DNA of 64,000 nt from NCBI GenBank assembly GCA_022478985.1, contig JAKSZP010007901.1, forward strand, positions 248,001 to 312,000, given 5' to 3'. Positions 11,200 to 20,753 of this stretch are shown piece after piece. A program made the position numbers and the translations under genes. This DNA comes from Massospora cicadina (taxonomy: Eukaryota > Entomophthoromycota > Entomophthoromycetes > Entomophthorales > Entomophthoraceae). Each line of letters opens with the position of its first letter. Positions within the stretch are counted from its first letter, which is position 1. Under the pieces are notes generated by a model that was given only the letters and a program-made list of their open reading frames with translations, made no database searches and was not told the DNA's origin.

Positions 11200-13226
11200 T
11201 TATTTATCTTGATTACCACGATTGTTGAAATCTCTGGATTTGTTGGGGATTTGTACTGGACCCTTATTAATGTATAATTGGTTATTCAGTTTGTATGTCC
11301 AATTTGGCACTTTGAACGTTGCTGACAAGACCTTTAGATGTTCTATCATTTGGGAAATGGTGTATTTGCTAGTAAGTGTGGATGACATCATTAGGTGCAA
11401 ATCTTGGTGAGGACACAACGCTTTCTGCATCGCAATCCTTCCATCAAAATTAGTCATCATATTAGCCCCACTGAGGATTTGTGCTTCCTCATAAAAATGA
11501 TCAGCAAACGCACCCACTGTTTCATCCTTCTTAAACTGAATTTATATGAATTTTTGTTCCTGGGCTGACATCTTATCTAGTCTACCAAATTAATTTAGAA
11601 TCGCCTCCTTTGCCTCCTTATAGCTCAAGTTCTCTTCATGAAGGTAAGGCAAAACTAGATTTTGACATAAAATCAAGGCAATTTATGACGGTGACAGCTT
11701 TCTGCTAGTCACTATAGCCACACATGGTCATCTCAAATCAGAGGAAGAAGGTTGGCGCTTTATCCTGATGGAAAATGGGTAACTTCAGAGTGCTTTTAAA
11801 ATCTTTAATGATGATTGGTGTAGTATTTCTAATTGGAATTTAAGTGGACACTGGAGTTGCTTCAGGTATAACTTAAGGAAGCGCTGCAATGGTTGGGGAA
11901 TTTCCTGAACAGGTTGAGTCATACTCTCAGCACAACTTTCTACTTCAATAGATGATGACTCCTCCTCAAATATATTGCTTCATGGTACTCATCTTGTGAG
12001 CAAGTAAATTTAGAATCTTCAAGGTTATCCAATCGTTTAAAGACTTTTCCTCCCAAGCCAAGTGTTTTTGGTCATTTTCCTGAAGCTGATGATTTTATCA
12101 ATTCCACCTTTTAAAGTGGCTTTCAAGGTATTAATTTCCTTCTAAAATGTGCCTTCTCGTTTTTGGATATTGAATAAATGTTCATATAGTTCTTGATTTT
12201 CCTTTTCATATTTGAACATTTCGTTATCTAATTTGATGACTTTAAGCCTCAAGAAATCTAATTTAGATTGAGTTGCTGATTCTAATGCATTCTTATTGAC
12301 AATTTCTATCTCTGTACGAAGCTTGTCAATTTTGGCTCTCATTTTCTCGCTGAAATTTTCGAATTTTCTCATCATATCCTTGATGGAATTCTTAATTTCC
12401 TGTATCCCCTTGACTAAATCAATCATGTCTGTGTGGGTTTTAGTGTTGGCAGCAGCCATTGGCACAGCTGGCTCCTGAGCTCAAATCAAATCAGCAATAT
12501 TAGATTCAGCTAATTGACAGTGTTTGTCCACATCCTGCTTCCATCAGTAATTGAACCCAATCTGGTTGATAATCTCTTTGACTATCCCCCAAAGTTTAGT
12601 ATTCAGTTTGGACACCAGACTCTTAAATTGGGTGCTTGATTGCTGAACACACTGTGATGTGGAATCCAAGCCAGCGCAAATCTGCTGAAAATTGACGTCT
12701 AGTTGTCACATTAACGCCTGCTGTTGTACACTATTGTGTTGAGTGTACTCAACTAGATCAACAATCACTGCCTGCTGCCGGACTTTGATAGCTCTCATGT
12801 TTTGGGTAGTTAGCTGCACATACTTGATAACATAATTGCCAATGTTACCAATGCTTCACAAATATCCTGCTAATAAAGAAGTGTTCATATTGAGGAGATT
12901 TTCAAAGTGTCATTTTCACTCTTCCTGATTAGTTGTGTGGTGGAATTATCCAAAGCTTCAATTAAGAGTATCAGTCAGCAAAATTTGAAATCCTCTCATC
13001 AGGATATCACTAATACTTAGTAAATTTACTCAAAACGCTCTGAAGGTGCTTCATAGATTGTTACAGTGTTCTCATTCAATCCAGTTGTTGATAGATGGAT
13101 ATATTGGGGATCCACCAGCATGCCCGCCTCTAATTGGATGTTTTCTCTCTGGGCTGCAGATGGTCCTACCTCCTCGTTTCTTTGGTACTCCATATTAGTT
13201 AAACAATATGGAGTTATTAATTCCAT
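11200..13226 (-). pseudogene. Gag-like region of the 7743-14055 element, with coiled coil
   Basis: The sense-strand (minus) reading region begins near 13226, about 35 bp after the LTR. The first frame (13226-13026) contains GPSAAQRENIQLEAGMLVD; after several stops a long charged helix follows at 12465-12142, then a capsid-like part at about 11850-11200. The capsid-like frame at 11517-11200 reads GAFADHFYEEAQILSGA, with MIEHLKVLSATF further on, a pattern like Ty3-type Gag capsids. There is no zinc knuckle before the stop at 11200-11202. Multiple stops make it a pseudogene, though the 107-codon coiled-coil frame is intact. Confidence 0.6.
12142..12465 (-). CDS. Intact coiled-coil segment of the gag-like region
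   Basis: A 107-codon open frame, MPMAAANTKTHTDMIDLVKG and onward, very rich in Lys, Glu, Asn and Ile with hydrophobic residues at heptad-like spacing (EIKNSIKDMMRKFENFSEKM, then LRTEIEIVNKNAL). A helical coiled coil is the simplest reading. Comparable segments precede the capsid region in element 2 gag (23520-23702) and element 1 (14867-15109), so this is probably the N-terminal oligomerisation part of a long Gag. It is unlikely to be a separate host gene. Confidence 0.45.
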   Translation of the reverse strand: MPMAAANTKTHTDMIDLVKGIQEIKNSIKDMMRKFENFSEKMRAKIDKLRTEIEIVNKNALESATQSKLDFLRLKVIKLDNEMFKYEKENQELYEHLFNIQKREGTF

Positions 13227-13241
13227 ACAAACCTGACTCAG

Positions 13242-13258
13242 CCCTGTAGCGAGCACCA
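13242..13258 (-). other. Primer-binding site
   Basis: The minus strand, 2 bp inside the LTR, reads TGGTGCTCGCTACAGGG. TGG complementary to a tRNA 3' CCA end is the hallmark of a primer-binding site. The same core occurs beside the LTRs of elements at 22995, 30723 and 41264. The donor tRNA cannot be assigned by eye. Confidence 0.75.
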
Positions 13259-13260
13259 CA

Positions 13261-14055
13261 TGTAAAAACCATGGGGTTTTCACAGGTGCACAGGTTCGCT
13301 TAACTACTGACTCTGGAAATAAATACAAACTTTTTAATTGTATGAAAACAATTAGCTTAGTCAAGTTCAGATAAATGGGTAGATTCAGCCCTACTCTGGC
13401 GGATAATAAGTTACTTTGGCCTCACTCTGGCAATATATAAGAATTCTAGTGACTTTGGCCTCACTCTGGCGTTGACACTTAGATAGGAAGTACTTCTTCA
13501 CAACTTCGCCTTGAAGTAAACAATAAATAAAGAAAAATAAAGTATTCACATTTCTAAGGTGTTTATTAATACTAAAATGAGAGAATATTTATAGGCGGAA
13601 GTATGGGAGGACATATGTTAGGGGTAAATTGTGGTAATCACGATGGTCTTGGCACGCCTAGCCAACAAAAAAGAGATATTGGTTTAAATTCAGAAAATAT
13701 TCCATCTGATATTCATGAGTAATAGCGTATTTAAATCATCATTTATATCAACCCACATGTCAGCTACCAAACCTGACGATTTCCCATGAGTAATTGCCCA
13801 TTTCAAGTCAATTTACTCATCTCCAAATTGTTGGCAACAATCCCTGACAAATTTGTAACCATAATTATCATCAGATCTGATCCTATGAGAATTACAATTA
13901 ACCATTTGGTCAGTTATTGCTGACTAGATGACATAATTAAATTGTCATCCAAAGCTTAATCAATAAGCTAGATCAAAATATGTGAAAAATTAATTTAAAA
14001 AATTGAAGCTTAGTTAATCACAAGATGAATAATGTGGTCATATAAAATCTCCACA
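13261..14055 (-). repeat. LTR, 5' copy relative to minus-strand transcription
   Basis: Begins TGTAAAAACC and ends TCTCCACA in plus orientation and is colinear with 7743-8535. The inner edge at 13260 abuts the primer-binding site after a 2-bp gap. Confidence 0.9.
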
Positions 14056-14600
14056 AGAATATATTGAAAATTGGAACAATAAAAAGTTCAAATGATTATC
14101 AGAATCAAGACTCCCTGACTTAACAACTGTTGTTTCATAGGCCTATGACCCAAATGGGAAAGCTTTAATCAATGGGGTCCAGGAATCAACACAAAGTGGG
14201 ATTCTGATGATGCAATCCATTGACAACCAAAGTAAACAACTCCCAAATCCTAGAGTTGCAATCAAGAAGCACTAAAATAATGGGATCCTAACAATCTGGA
14301 TTTTAACTTAAATAGATGGCTGATGCTCACCCTACTACTGGATGAGAAGTTATAATTATGACCAAAGAAGACTCAGAAGCTCACTCAGCCACAAGCCTCC
14401 CGTGCACCATATAAATCAGAAATTCTCAAATATAATTCCAAATTCTTCCATAGTTTTAGTAAGTATATCTTTATGTTTTTTTCATATTCTTGTCGATATT
14501 GTCAGTGGATAGAACCTAAAGAAGTTGCCATAAATGCAGACCCTAATGAAGCAAAATTGGTTAGCTATTGCCTCTCTGAATCCAATCCGCTACCCTTTTG
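14056..14600 (+). repeat. LTR-like remnant, paralogous to about 38840-39350
   Basis: Colinear similarity to 38990-39200: both contain a gggaagcactag or agaagcactaa block, an Aatagatggctg or agagatagctg block, a CTACT..TGATGA block, a CCC..ACACC..TATAAAT block and then TCCAAATTCTT. A TATA-like TATAAAT (14410-14417) fits an LTR promoter. A shorter match, ttggaacaat..a..gttcaaatg, also occurs at 30137-30160. The boundaries are unclear and no primer-binding site was found. There is no coding content. Confidence 0.5.
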
Positions 14601-15734
14601 TAATAAAATGGAAATGTCAATTATGACTTATGGACAATAATTCTAGCATTAATTTCCCCCTTTATTGGGGAAGAAAGTATCACCTAATGGACTAACTATT
14701 TTCAATATTAAGTATCATCTGTAAAACTAAGAGCTTGAAACTTGGGCCACATTTGAGTTCAGCCTGAATATTACAGACTGAAATTAATATTACTTACACT
14801 CTAATATAATCAGAGATACATTTAACAGCTTCTGTATTTAATCAATTCAACCAAGGGCTAATACAGATGCTCCCAAGCTATAACAGTACTTTATTATATG
14901 AGGAGCATTATGGTTCTGCTACTCTAATCACTAAGAAGCAGGCTAATGGAGTGAAACCCAAGATTTATTCGTTTGTGCATCCCACTAATAACCAACTCCT
15001 ACATTTAGATGGACAGCACCATCAGGAGGTTTTGCTCCAGCTAGTATTAGTGCAGAACCTTAACTCTAACTTTATTTATCTTTATAAAGTCACTTCTACA
15101 TTTGTCTGAAATAACTGTGAGACAATACAGGGTAACTGACACCACATTAAAGATGCTCAGAAACAGATTGTCTCACTGGATACTGGGATTTAATGCTATA
15201 TTGATAAACAACTTACTCACCAGTTGCAGGATGTAGTTACTTTCATATGCAAATGTGTATCAGACATACTCCAAATCTACAAAATAGATTCAACTTCTTT
15301 ATATGGCACTGGTACAACGACTGAACAAAGTAGAGACATTAAAAGACTGCAACAACAATGTTAGAACCTTACCCTGGCCTCAGGAGCCCAAGGCCACAAG
15401 GTACACCAGAATTTAAGGCCTTAATGGGCCTAGAGAGTCCCGCATCTTTGACAGAGAATATGGGCCACAAAAGCTCAAAGGGCCACCTGAACCCCTGGGT
15501 CCACTATACTATGTGTGAGGGATTAACAAACCGTGCAAGGATGAAAAAGCAAACCTTGAAGCCTTACATACACAATTGAATCAATAGCCCAAGGGTTCAG
15601 AGTTCACCCAAATGGTTCCATGTTTGACCACAACATTACCTTGAGGGAGAAGATGATGATATGTAAAACATACATGTGTTCACTAAATTCATAATGAGCT
15701 TCTCAATTGACTAGAGAAAGATTGCACCAAAATA

Positions 15735-15752
15735 GGAACAGAGCAAGTAATT
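15735..15752. repeat. SINE target-site duplication, left copy
   Basis: ggaacagagcaagtaatt, identical to 16036-16053. The 18-bp perfect match marks target-primed reverse transcription and suggests a recent insertion. Confidence 0.95.
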
Positions 15753-16035
15753 ATTTAACCGAGGCAAGCTGACCAGGGGACAGGCATTACCGAAAGAAAG
15801 AAACAACATGAAACCTGAACAGGGTCAACTCTGTCGAAGAAAGTTTTTCCACCTCCGGATCGGGACTCAAATTTTTCTGGTTACGTCATGGGTAAGGTTT
15901 TCGTATTATTAGACCTACTAACCGCCAATAGCTTCCTTTGGCTGGCACCCTGATCAATGCGCGAAGGGTGGGAATTGAACCCACAACCTTCAGGTTGGTA
16001 GCCGTATGCCCTTACCGACTCGCCTTCCACCCCCC
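15753..16035 (-). mobile_element. tRNA-derived SINE with LINE-type 3' tail
   Basis: A 283-bp insertion flanked by a perfect 18-bp target-site duplication. On the minus strand it opens with a tRNA-like head: A box AGGCGAGTCGG (16025-16015) and B box GGTTCAATTCC (15981-15971), about 34 nt apart, as in an internal Pol III promoter. No run of four T occurs on the minus strand inside it, so nothing terminates Pol III early. The body ends with CCCCTGGTCAGCTTGCC then GGTTAAAT, matching the LINE 3' tail at 42836-42872. It is read as a SINE using LINE machinery in trans, inserted into element 1 gag. Confidence 0.88.
15971..16025 (-). promoter_or_regulatory. Pol III internal promoter (A and B boxes) of the SINE
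   Basis: A box AGGCGAGTCGG at 16025-16015 and B box GGTTCAATTCC at 15981-15971 on the minus strand. The T-arm (GTGGG, loop, CCCAC) still pairs perfectly. The anticodon stem does not pair well, so it is not a working tRNA gene, and the parent isoacceptor is not assigned. Confidence 0.8.
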
Positions 16036-16053
16036 GGAACAGAGCAAGTAATT
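16036..16053. repeat. SINE target-site duplication, right copy
   Basis: ggaacagagcaagtaatt, identical to 15735-15752, immediately after the C-rich 5' end of the SINE. Confidence 0.95.
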
Positions 16054-16999
16054 GTGAGGTTAAAATAAAAAATCTCACGGTTCAAATGGAACATAAGGCC
16101 AAAGCAGCCACCCTTGAGTGATGCTGGAATGAACTACAGAATGACATGTTAAATTAATAAGACAGTTAAACTATAAATCCTTCTTAGAATATGAGGGTAC
16201 AATGTCCTCTAAGATCAGCTGTAGTGCCAAGCCAGGTATAAACATACTGAATGCCCCTTAGAGCTCTACTTTAAAACCCAGTTTAAAGAAAGGTTGCCCC
16301 TGGTCAATTGAGTATTACCCTATTTTTGAATGCATACAAAAGTGCGGCGGGGAAGGCTGATAACAACAAAGAAAATGAAGCACATCCATCTATGCCTTAT
16401 GAGGAAGTTAAAAAAAATCATGACCCATCACCTACATGAGTGCAAACCTGAGCACAAAGCAAGACCGCTTTATAAAAATGTTCAATAGTGAACAAAACCT
16501 CTCAAACCAGAAACAGGCCATCATGGCAATTTACCTCAACAGAGGAGAAGCTCTGAGGGTTGCTGTAGATGATTATATGCCAGCGTTCAGCCAATAATTA
16601 CTACTAATTGTATTTCTCCAGGAGATTCTATAACTGTTGTCAACTACGCCCTTAAACCATGGTCTGACATTAAACTTCTTATGATAGGTCTCTATAAAAC
16701 TATCAAGTGCATTCAAGAAATTAAGGAGGCTTTGAATAAAAAACCTGAAATTATGTTAGGTAAGTTCTCAACTTTCTCAAAGACCCCTAGCAGATCTTTT
16801 GTACAGACATTGAAGCAAAGTATTAATACATATCTGCTCCTACTGAAGAGGCCGAAGTCACACCAAATACAACTGCTATAAGTGACATGCAGAAAAGTAA
16901 GACACATACTATCAGCAAAATGGAGGTAAGCATGTTTAAAGAAGCTCTATGTACTGATAATTTCAATATTATGTCTCTATTCATATCTACTCACCCTGA

Positions 17000-18240
17000 A
17001 AAGCCTGCTTCTGAGGATGCCCGGATGAATCAGATATTTACCTCTGATAATAAATAACTTTATCCCACTTATTCCTCTTCTGACGAATCACCAATGTTCC
17101 TCACATTGCCATCCCAGTTTGAAAGCCTGGTTACTCAAGTTTTTGTAAAGTTCACAAAAACCCCATTTTTACTATCATCAATAGTGGATCCCAGATATTG
17201 ACATTACATCAAAGCTTATGAAGAAATTAATATCATTATTAACTTACCTCACTACAAGGAGTATGGCACCACTGGCCCAAATGTACGCGATCCATCAGAG
17301 CCTATTTGGCGCTTCCCCTCAGGTTTAAATAAAGTATATCAGACAATCCGCCGTGGTGGACCTTATTAAACCTAGTTATGAACTTTACAAATTCAAATTC
17401 TATTGTTAAAGTATAATTTCATTATCCACTAGCTGATGGGGTTATATCTTTACTTGGGACAAGAATCCCCCTAATATAAGAGACTGCCAAGGATTTTAGG
17501 CAATGTGTAAAGGCTTTCACCCGCCTACTAGAGATGGACAATAAGATTAATCAAATTGAATACCATGTCTGGGATTCTCACGTGTGAATGTTATACCATG
17601 TGATTGATGGATCCAAAGGGATGTCATTATACTTTCCAGAACCAAAGGTGATCTCTCCAAGGTCCCAGGTCATAACTGACACCCAGATACATAAGAATTT
17701 TTCTCTAGAAACCTTTTTAATAATACAAGGAATCAATGACCCATTGGTAGTTGAGAGTTTTTTACTTGTCCCAGCATTCTTGATCCTGCCTATGCCAGTT
17801 CTTTTTCTGTTTAATAGGCCAATTTGACACTCAAGGCGGGCACGGTGGGGCCTAAAACCCCAATAGCCTATTTTATAACTAATGCTCATTGATAAGCTTA
17901 ACAGTGTCTGGGGTCTGGAACCCTTCATAATTTTGGAGTAGAAGAGACTTCCATAATGGAACAAGCTACTAACGCAATCAGAGAAAATTTAACTTCCAAA
18001 CAAAAGAAAAAAGATGACAATCTACTGAAAGAATATGCCATATTTTATCCAACTCAACATATGACTTTGGCAAAATGAAAGGGGTCTTAAACAATGTAGA
18101 CACTGAAGAAGCCCCTCAGATTTAATCGCAGCCTTACCAGAAGAGCAAGACACAGGAATCTAATGTCGCTATGGAGCTCAAGGAGTTATTGTGTTAGGAC
18201 AGCTGATTCCCTCCTAAAGACCATAGGTGTCACCCCTTCG
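17000..18240 (+). other. Element 1, gag to RT spacer, no clear domain
   Basis: Frames are short and stop-rich. A protease would be expected here, but no D-S/T-G motif followed by the family pattern was found. Frames on both strands at 17578-17964 have no recognisable motif and are probably chance. Confidence 0.4.
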
Positions 18241-18900
18241 AATTTGTTTACAAGAAAGATGGAAGTCACCATGTTATTATGAATTATCGCAAGCTTAATC
18301 TAATAATCTACAAGGAAATCTATTTTGACTTGTATTGAAAACTAGCTACAACTCCTATCTGGAGCTCAATATTTTGGCGATAAATCTTGCCAGCTTTACT
18401 GTCATAATGAGCTCGCCTCAAGGGTTATGCCAAATTTGCACTAATTGCAAATAAGGGCTGTTTGAGCGAGCTAAATGCCACGTGGGATGTGCAACGCCCC
18501 AATCACTTTCCAGTAGGCTAAGGATGAACTATTAAGACCTAAAGTTATTAGTTTTTAGTCTACCTCAACACTATCACTTATTCTCCAAAACTTTCAATGG
18601 TAATCTGGAATACCTTTAGTAAGTTATGATTGGCTTAGGAAAGCGTCCATGAAGCTCAAGCCTTCTAAGTGTTTTTTTCAAGCCCAAAACCTAGTTCCTT
18701 GGACACAAAGTCACAAAACCAGGGTTAGAGATTTACCAGACAAAGTTGTTGTGATTGAGAAGATGCCCACACTCCATAGATTTAGAGACATCCAATCGTC
18801 TCTTGAGATGGTGGGGTATTACAAGAAGTTCATCTCACATTTTTCTGGCCTTGTTGAGCTCACAATCTACCTGCTTCAGAAAATTATTCCCTCAAGTTGA
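18240..18900 (+). pseudogene. Reverse transcriptase fragments, element 1
   Basis: At 18242-18301 the frame gives FVYKKDGSHHVIMNYRKLN, the gypsy RT fingers motif (usually FV.KKDG..R...DYR.LN; the Asp-Tyr is Asn-Tyr here). At 18649-18900 an 83-codon frame covers the thumb: LKPSKCFF, then FRDIQSSLEMVGYYKKFISH (normally IRSFLGM.GYYR.FI), ending LLQKI. The central YxDD box is not visible, lying in a stop-rich stretch (18400-18650). Non-functional. Confidence 0.8.
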
Positions 18901-18929
18901 ATACTGAGCAGGACCAAGCTTTCAACCAC

Positions 18930-19140
18930 CTTGAACAGCCTTTATTATTCAGTCTGTCTTTTTCATTTGAAGTTTGACCAACCCCTCAACTATTAACAAA
19001 TGCCAGAAAAGTGGCTGTAGAGGTCATTTTTGCCTATCTAGAAAAACAACAAGTAGATTAAAAAACGTAATATTTCTGCAAACTCCTATCCAAAGCCAAG
19101 AGGAACTACAGCGTCACTGTCTGAGAATGACCGAGAGTAC
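18930..19140 (+). pseudogene. RNase H fragment, element 1
   Basis: Immediately after the RT thumb one frame gives LTNARKVAVEVIFAYLEKQQ, corresponding to the TDAS..A.GAVL.Q block of gypsy RNase H; the catalytic Asp position is Asn (TNA for TDA). It is followed by KLLSKAKRNYSVT, matching the usual KLS..ERNYS.T segment. Stops interrupt both parts. Confidence 0.7.
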
Positions 19141-19579
19141 CTAATGTCATTTAGAATTTAAAACCTTACCTGCATAGAACTCACTTCACTAGGTAATGAT
19201 CACGCCTCCCCATATTTACCAGAAACTTTGAATATCCCAAAGATTTCTTAAAATATGGGCTCTTAGAATACAAAGATATGACAATACTATTGTTTATAGG
19301 GTCAGCTGAACAAACAGAATGTGGACGGGCTTTCAAGGATGTAACTTTAACCATGCTTGTACCCAAAGATGAACATTTGTAAGATCAAAATGAATGACCT
19401 GACGTTGGGACCATCTAGTACTAAAAAAATGAGTGACCTGACAGGTGAGAGTTTGAGATGCCAGATACTAAAAAAGAGCTGCAATCTATAACATAAGACA
19501 CCCAGACCAATGATGAGTTGCTCTATAAACTTATTAATGAAAGTTGGTTACCTTACATGTGACACTCCTCTCATAATGA

Positions 19580-20330
19580 AGTTATCCTTAAGGGCCACTC
19601 CAGCGTGGGGCATGGAACAGTCAAGAAGGCGTATGAGTAGCTGAAAGGAACAATAAAGCTGGGAAAAAATTCTTGACACTAAACAGGAAATGCTAAAAAG
19701 CTCATTAAACTTGAATGATGCAGGATTTTCAAAACCATGCTATCAGCACAAAATCGTGGCTCTCTCGTCACCATATAATGTTTAGTGTGGATTTATTTGA
19801 TATTAATATATGATTCTCTAATATCAGTTCTATATTATATTTACTATCAACCACTTACCCAAGTGGATCAAGGCTATCTTGTTCTGCTGCCACTGTAAGG
19901 CTTCAGCCTTATTCCTTTTCCGCTGTGTTTTCACACAACATGGGTGCCTGAGGATCTTACTTTATGATAATAGGCTAAATTTTACATTCTAAGTTGGTTG
20001 ATAACTGAAAACACTGTTCAGTACTAGCCAATGATTTGCTGCCCCCTACAATCCTTCAATTAATAAGCATTAGAACATGCAAATGGTACCCTTGTATCTT
20101 TTTTAAAAAATGATAGCCACCAATCCCATGCGTTGAAATCATTATCTACCATACGCCTTGTTAGACTACCAAATACGTTATCATTGTATAATCATAATGT
20201 CACCTTCCATGAACTGTACAGGAGAGAACACTGACTACTCATCGGTGTCCAACCATAGAATCTTTGACCTCTGAAACTGCCAAACCAACATAAGAGCTTT
20301 GGCCAATTTTGGATAATTTCCCTCTTGGCT
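19580..20330 (+). pseudogene. Integrase fragments, element 1
   Basis: At about 19585-19640 one frame reads LKGHSSVGHGTVKKAYE, the zinc-binding HHCC start of integrase. At about 19850-19910 NHLPKWIKAILFCCHCKASA fits the D.LTKW..A core pattern with the catalytic Asp changed to Asn. A later frame (about 20080-20160) has ANGTLVSFLKN and a stop-rich continuation. The C-terminal end close to 20340 (KKRIFWVK) matches element 2. The gene is dead. Confidence 0.65.
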
Positions 20331-20375
20331 CTAAAAAAAGAATTTTTTGGGTCAAAGTATCCAAAAGGGGGAAAT

Positions 20376-20753
20376 GTTAGATATTAACAAGTCTTAGATT
20401 GAGATAAGAGCATTTTAAGCAAAAATAACAATTATATCGGCCAAAAGACCCTGGTCAGTTCTTAATGGAACCCCTTAAATAGGGGTAACTCTTTTTCTAA
20501 TACTATATGGGCAAACAGCACAAGGTTAAGCAGTTGGATTGCATCAACCACATGGCGGAATCAGGGGAGTGTATCGGAGTTTCTTCCCCTGGGCCACGTC
20601 TAGTTAAAGTCTAACACCTAAGCGGGGACCACCCCTTTTATAGGCTTGGCTGGTGTCCCCCAAAGTGGAATTATTTTCTCTCACAGTGATTAGCTGATAT
20701 ATATATAAAATCTTTACCCACAAGTTTTTCTTACCTAAAATTTAATTTTTCAT
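20376..20753 (+). repeat. LTR shared by elements 1 and 2, left part
   Basis: Starts TGTTAGATAT right after aaaagggggaaa. Colinear with 29108-29480, including aaaagaccct, gccacgtctagttaaag and a gggaccacccc block followed by ttttatagg. The right part continues at 22674 beyond an insertion. Confidence 0.85.

Larger units (their letters stand above)
7743..14055 (-). mobile_element. Non-autonomous, ambisense LTR retrotransposon with two gag-like regions and no pol
   Basis: Two direct ~794-bp LTRs (7743-8535 and 13261-14055) differ at only a few percent of sites by eye. A primer-binding site next to the right LTR sets the transcription direction as minus. The 4.7-kb interior has no RT, RNase H or integrase motif in any frame. 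It holds a minus-strand gag-like region (13226-11200) and an opposed plus-strand region (8568-11160), whose stops lie only about 40 bp apart. LTR similarity suggests recent insertion, but both reading regions carry stops. Flanking 5-mers (ataac and agaat) do not match, so no target-site duplication was found. It would depend on enzymes from another element. Confidence 0.8.
14867..16900 (+). pseudogene. Gag region of element 1 with collagen-like remnant
   Basis: The first frame (14867-15109) starts MLPSYNSTLLYEEHYGSATL and includes DGQHHQEVLLQL, resembling HHQEVLKQL near 5360. After stops comes a helical stretch, then a collagen-like remnant at about 15375-15520 (GPQKLKGPPEPLGPL in one frame). 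After the SINE, a charged helix (EQVIVRLK...) and a polar frame (RFIKMFNSEQNLSNQKQAI near 16460) continue the region, then 16681-16881 (MIGLYKTIKCIQEIKEALNK). The assignment to Gag rests on position upstream of RT and on resemblance to 5000-7120. No CCHC knuckle was seen here. Confidence 0.5.
14867..20375 (+). mobile_element. Ty3/gypsy element 1 interior
   Basis: Plus-strand decayed element: gag region (14867-17350), RT (about 18240-18860), RNase H (about 18930-19130) and integrase (about 19590-20330). It ends in a polypurine tract (aaaagggggaaa) directly before the LTR at 20376. The end of the interior (KKRIFWVK then SKRGK) matches the end of element 2 (KKRMFWVK then QKGE, about 29060-29100), so both are the same family. 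No matching 5' LTR was found on the left. A SINE interrupts gag at 15753-16035. All domains carry stops. Confidence 0.75.

Noticed and set aside
15971..16035. Functional tRNA gene on the minus strand
   Set aside because: A and B boxes and the T-arm are good, but the anticodon stem does not pair, the 5' end is a C/G run, and the sequence continues into a SINE body bounded by a target-site duplication.
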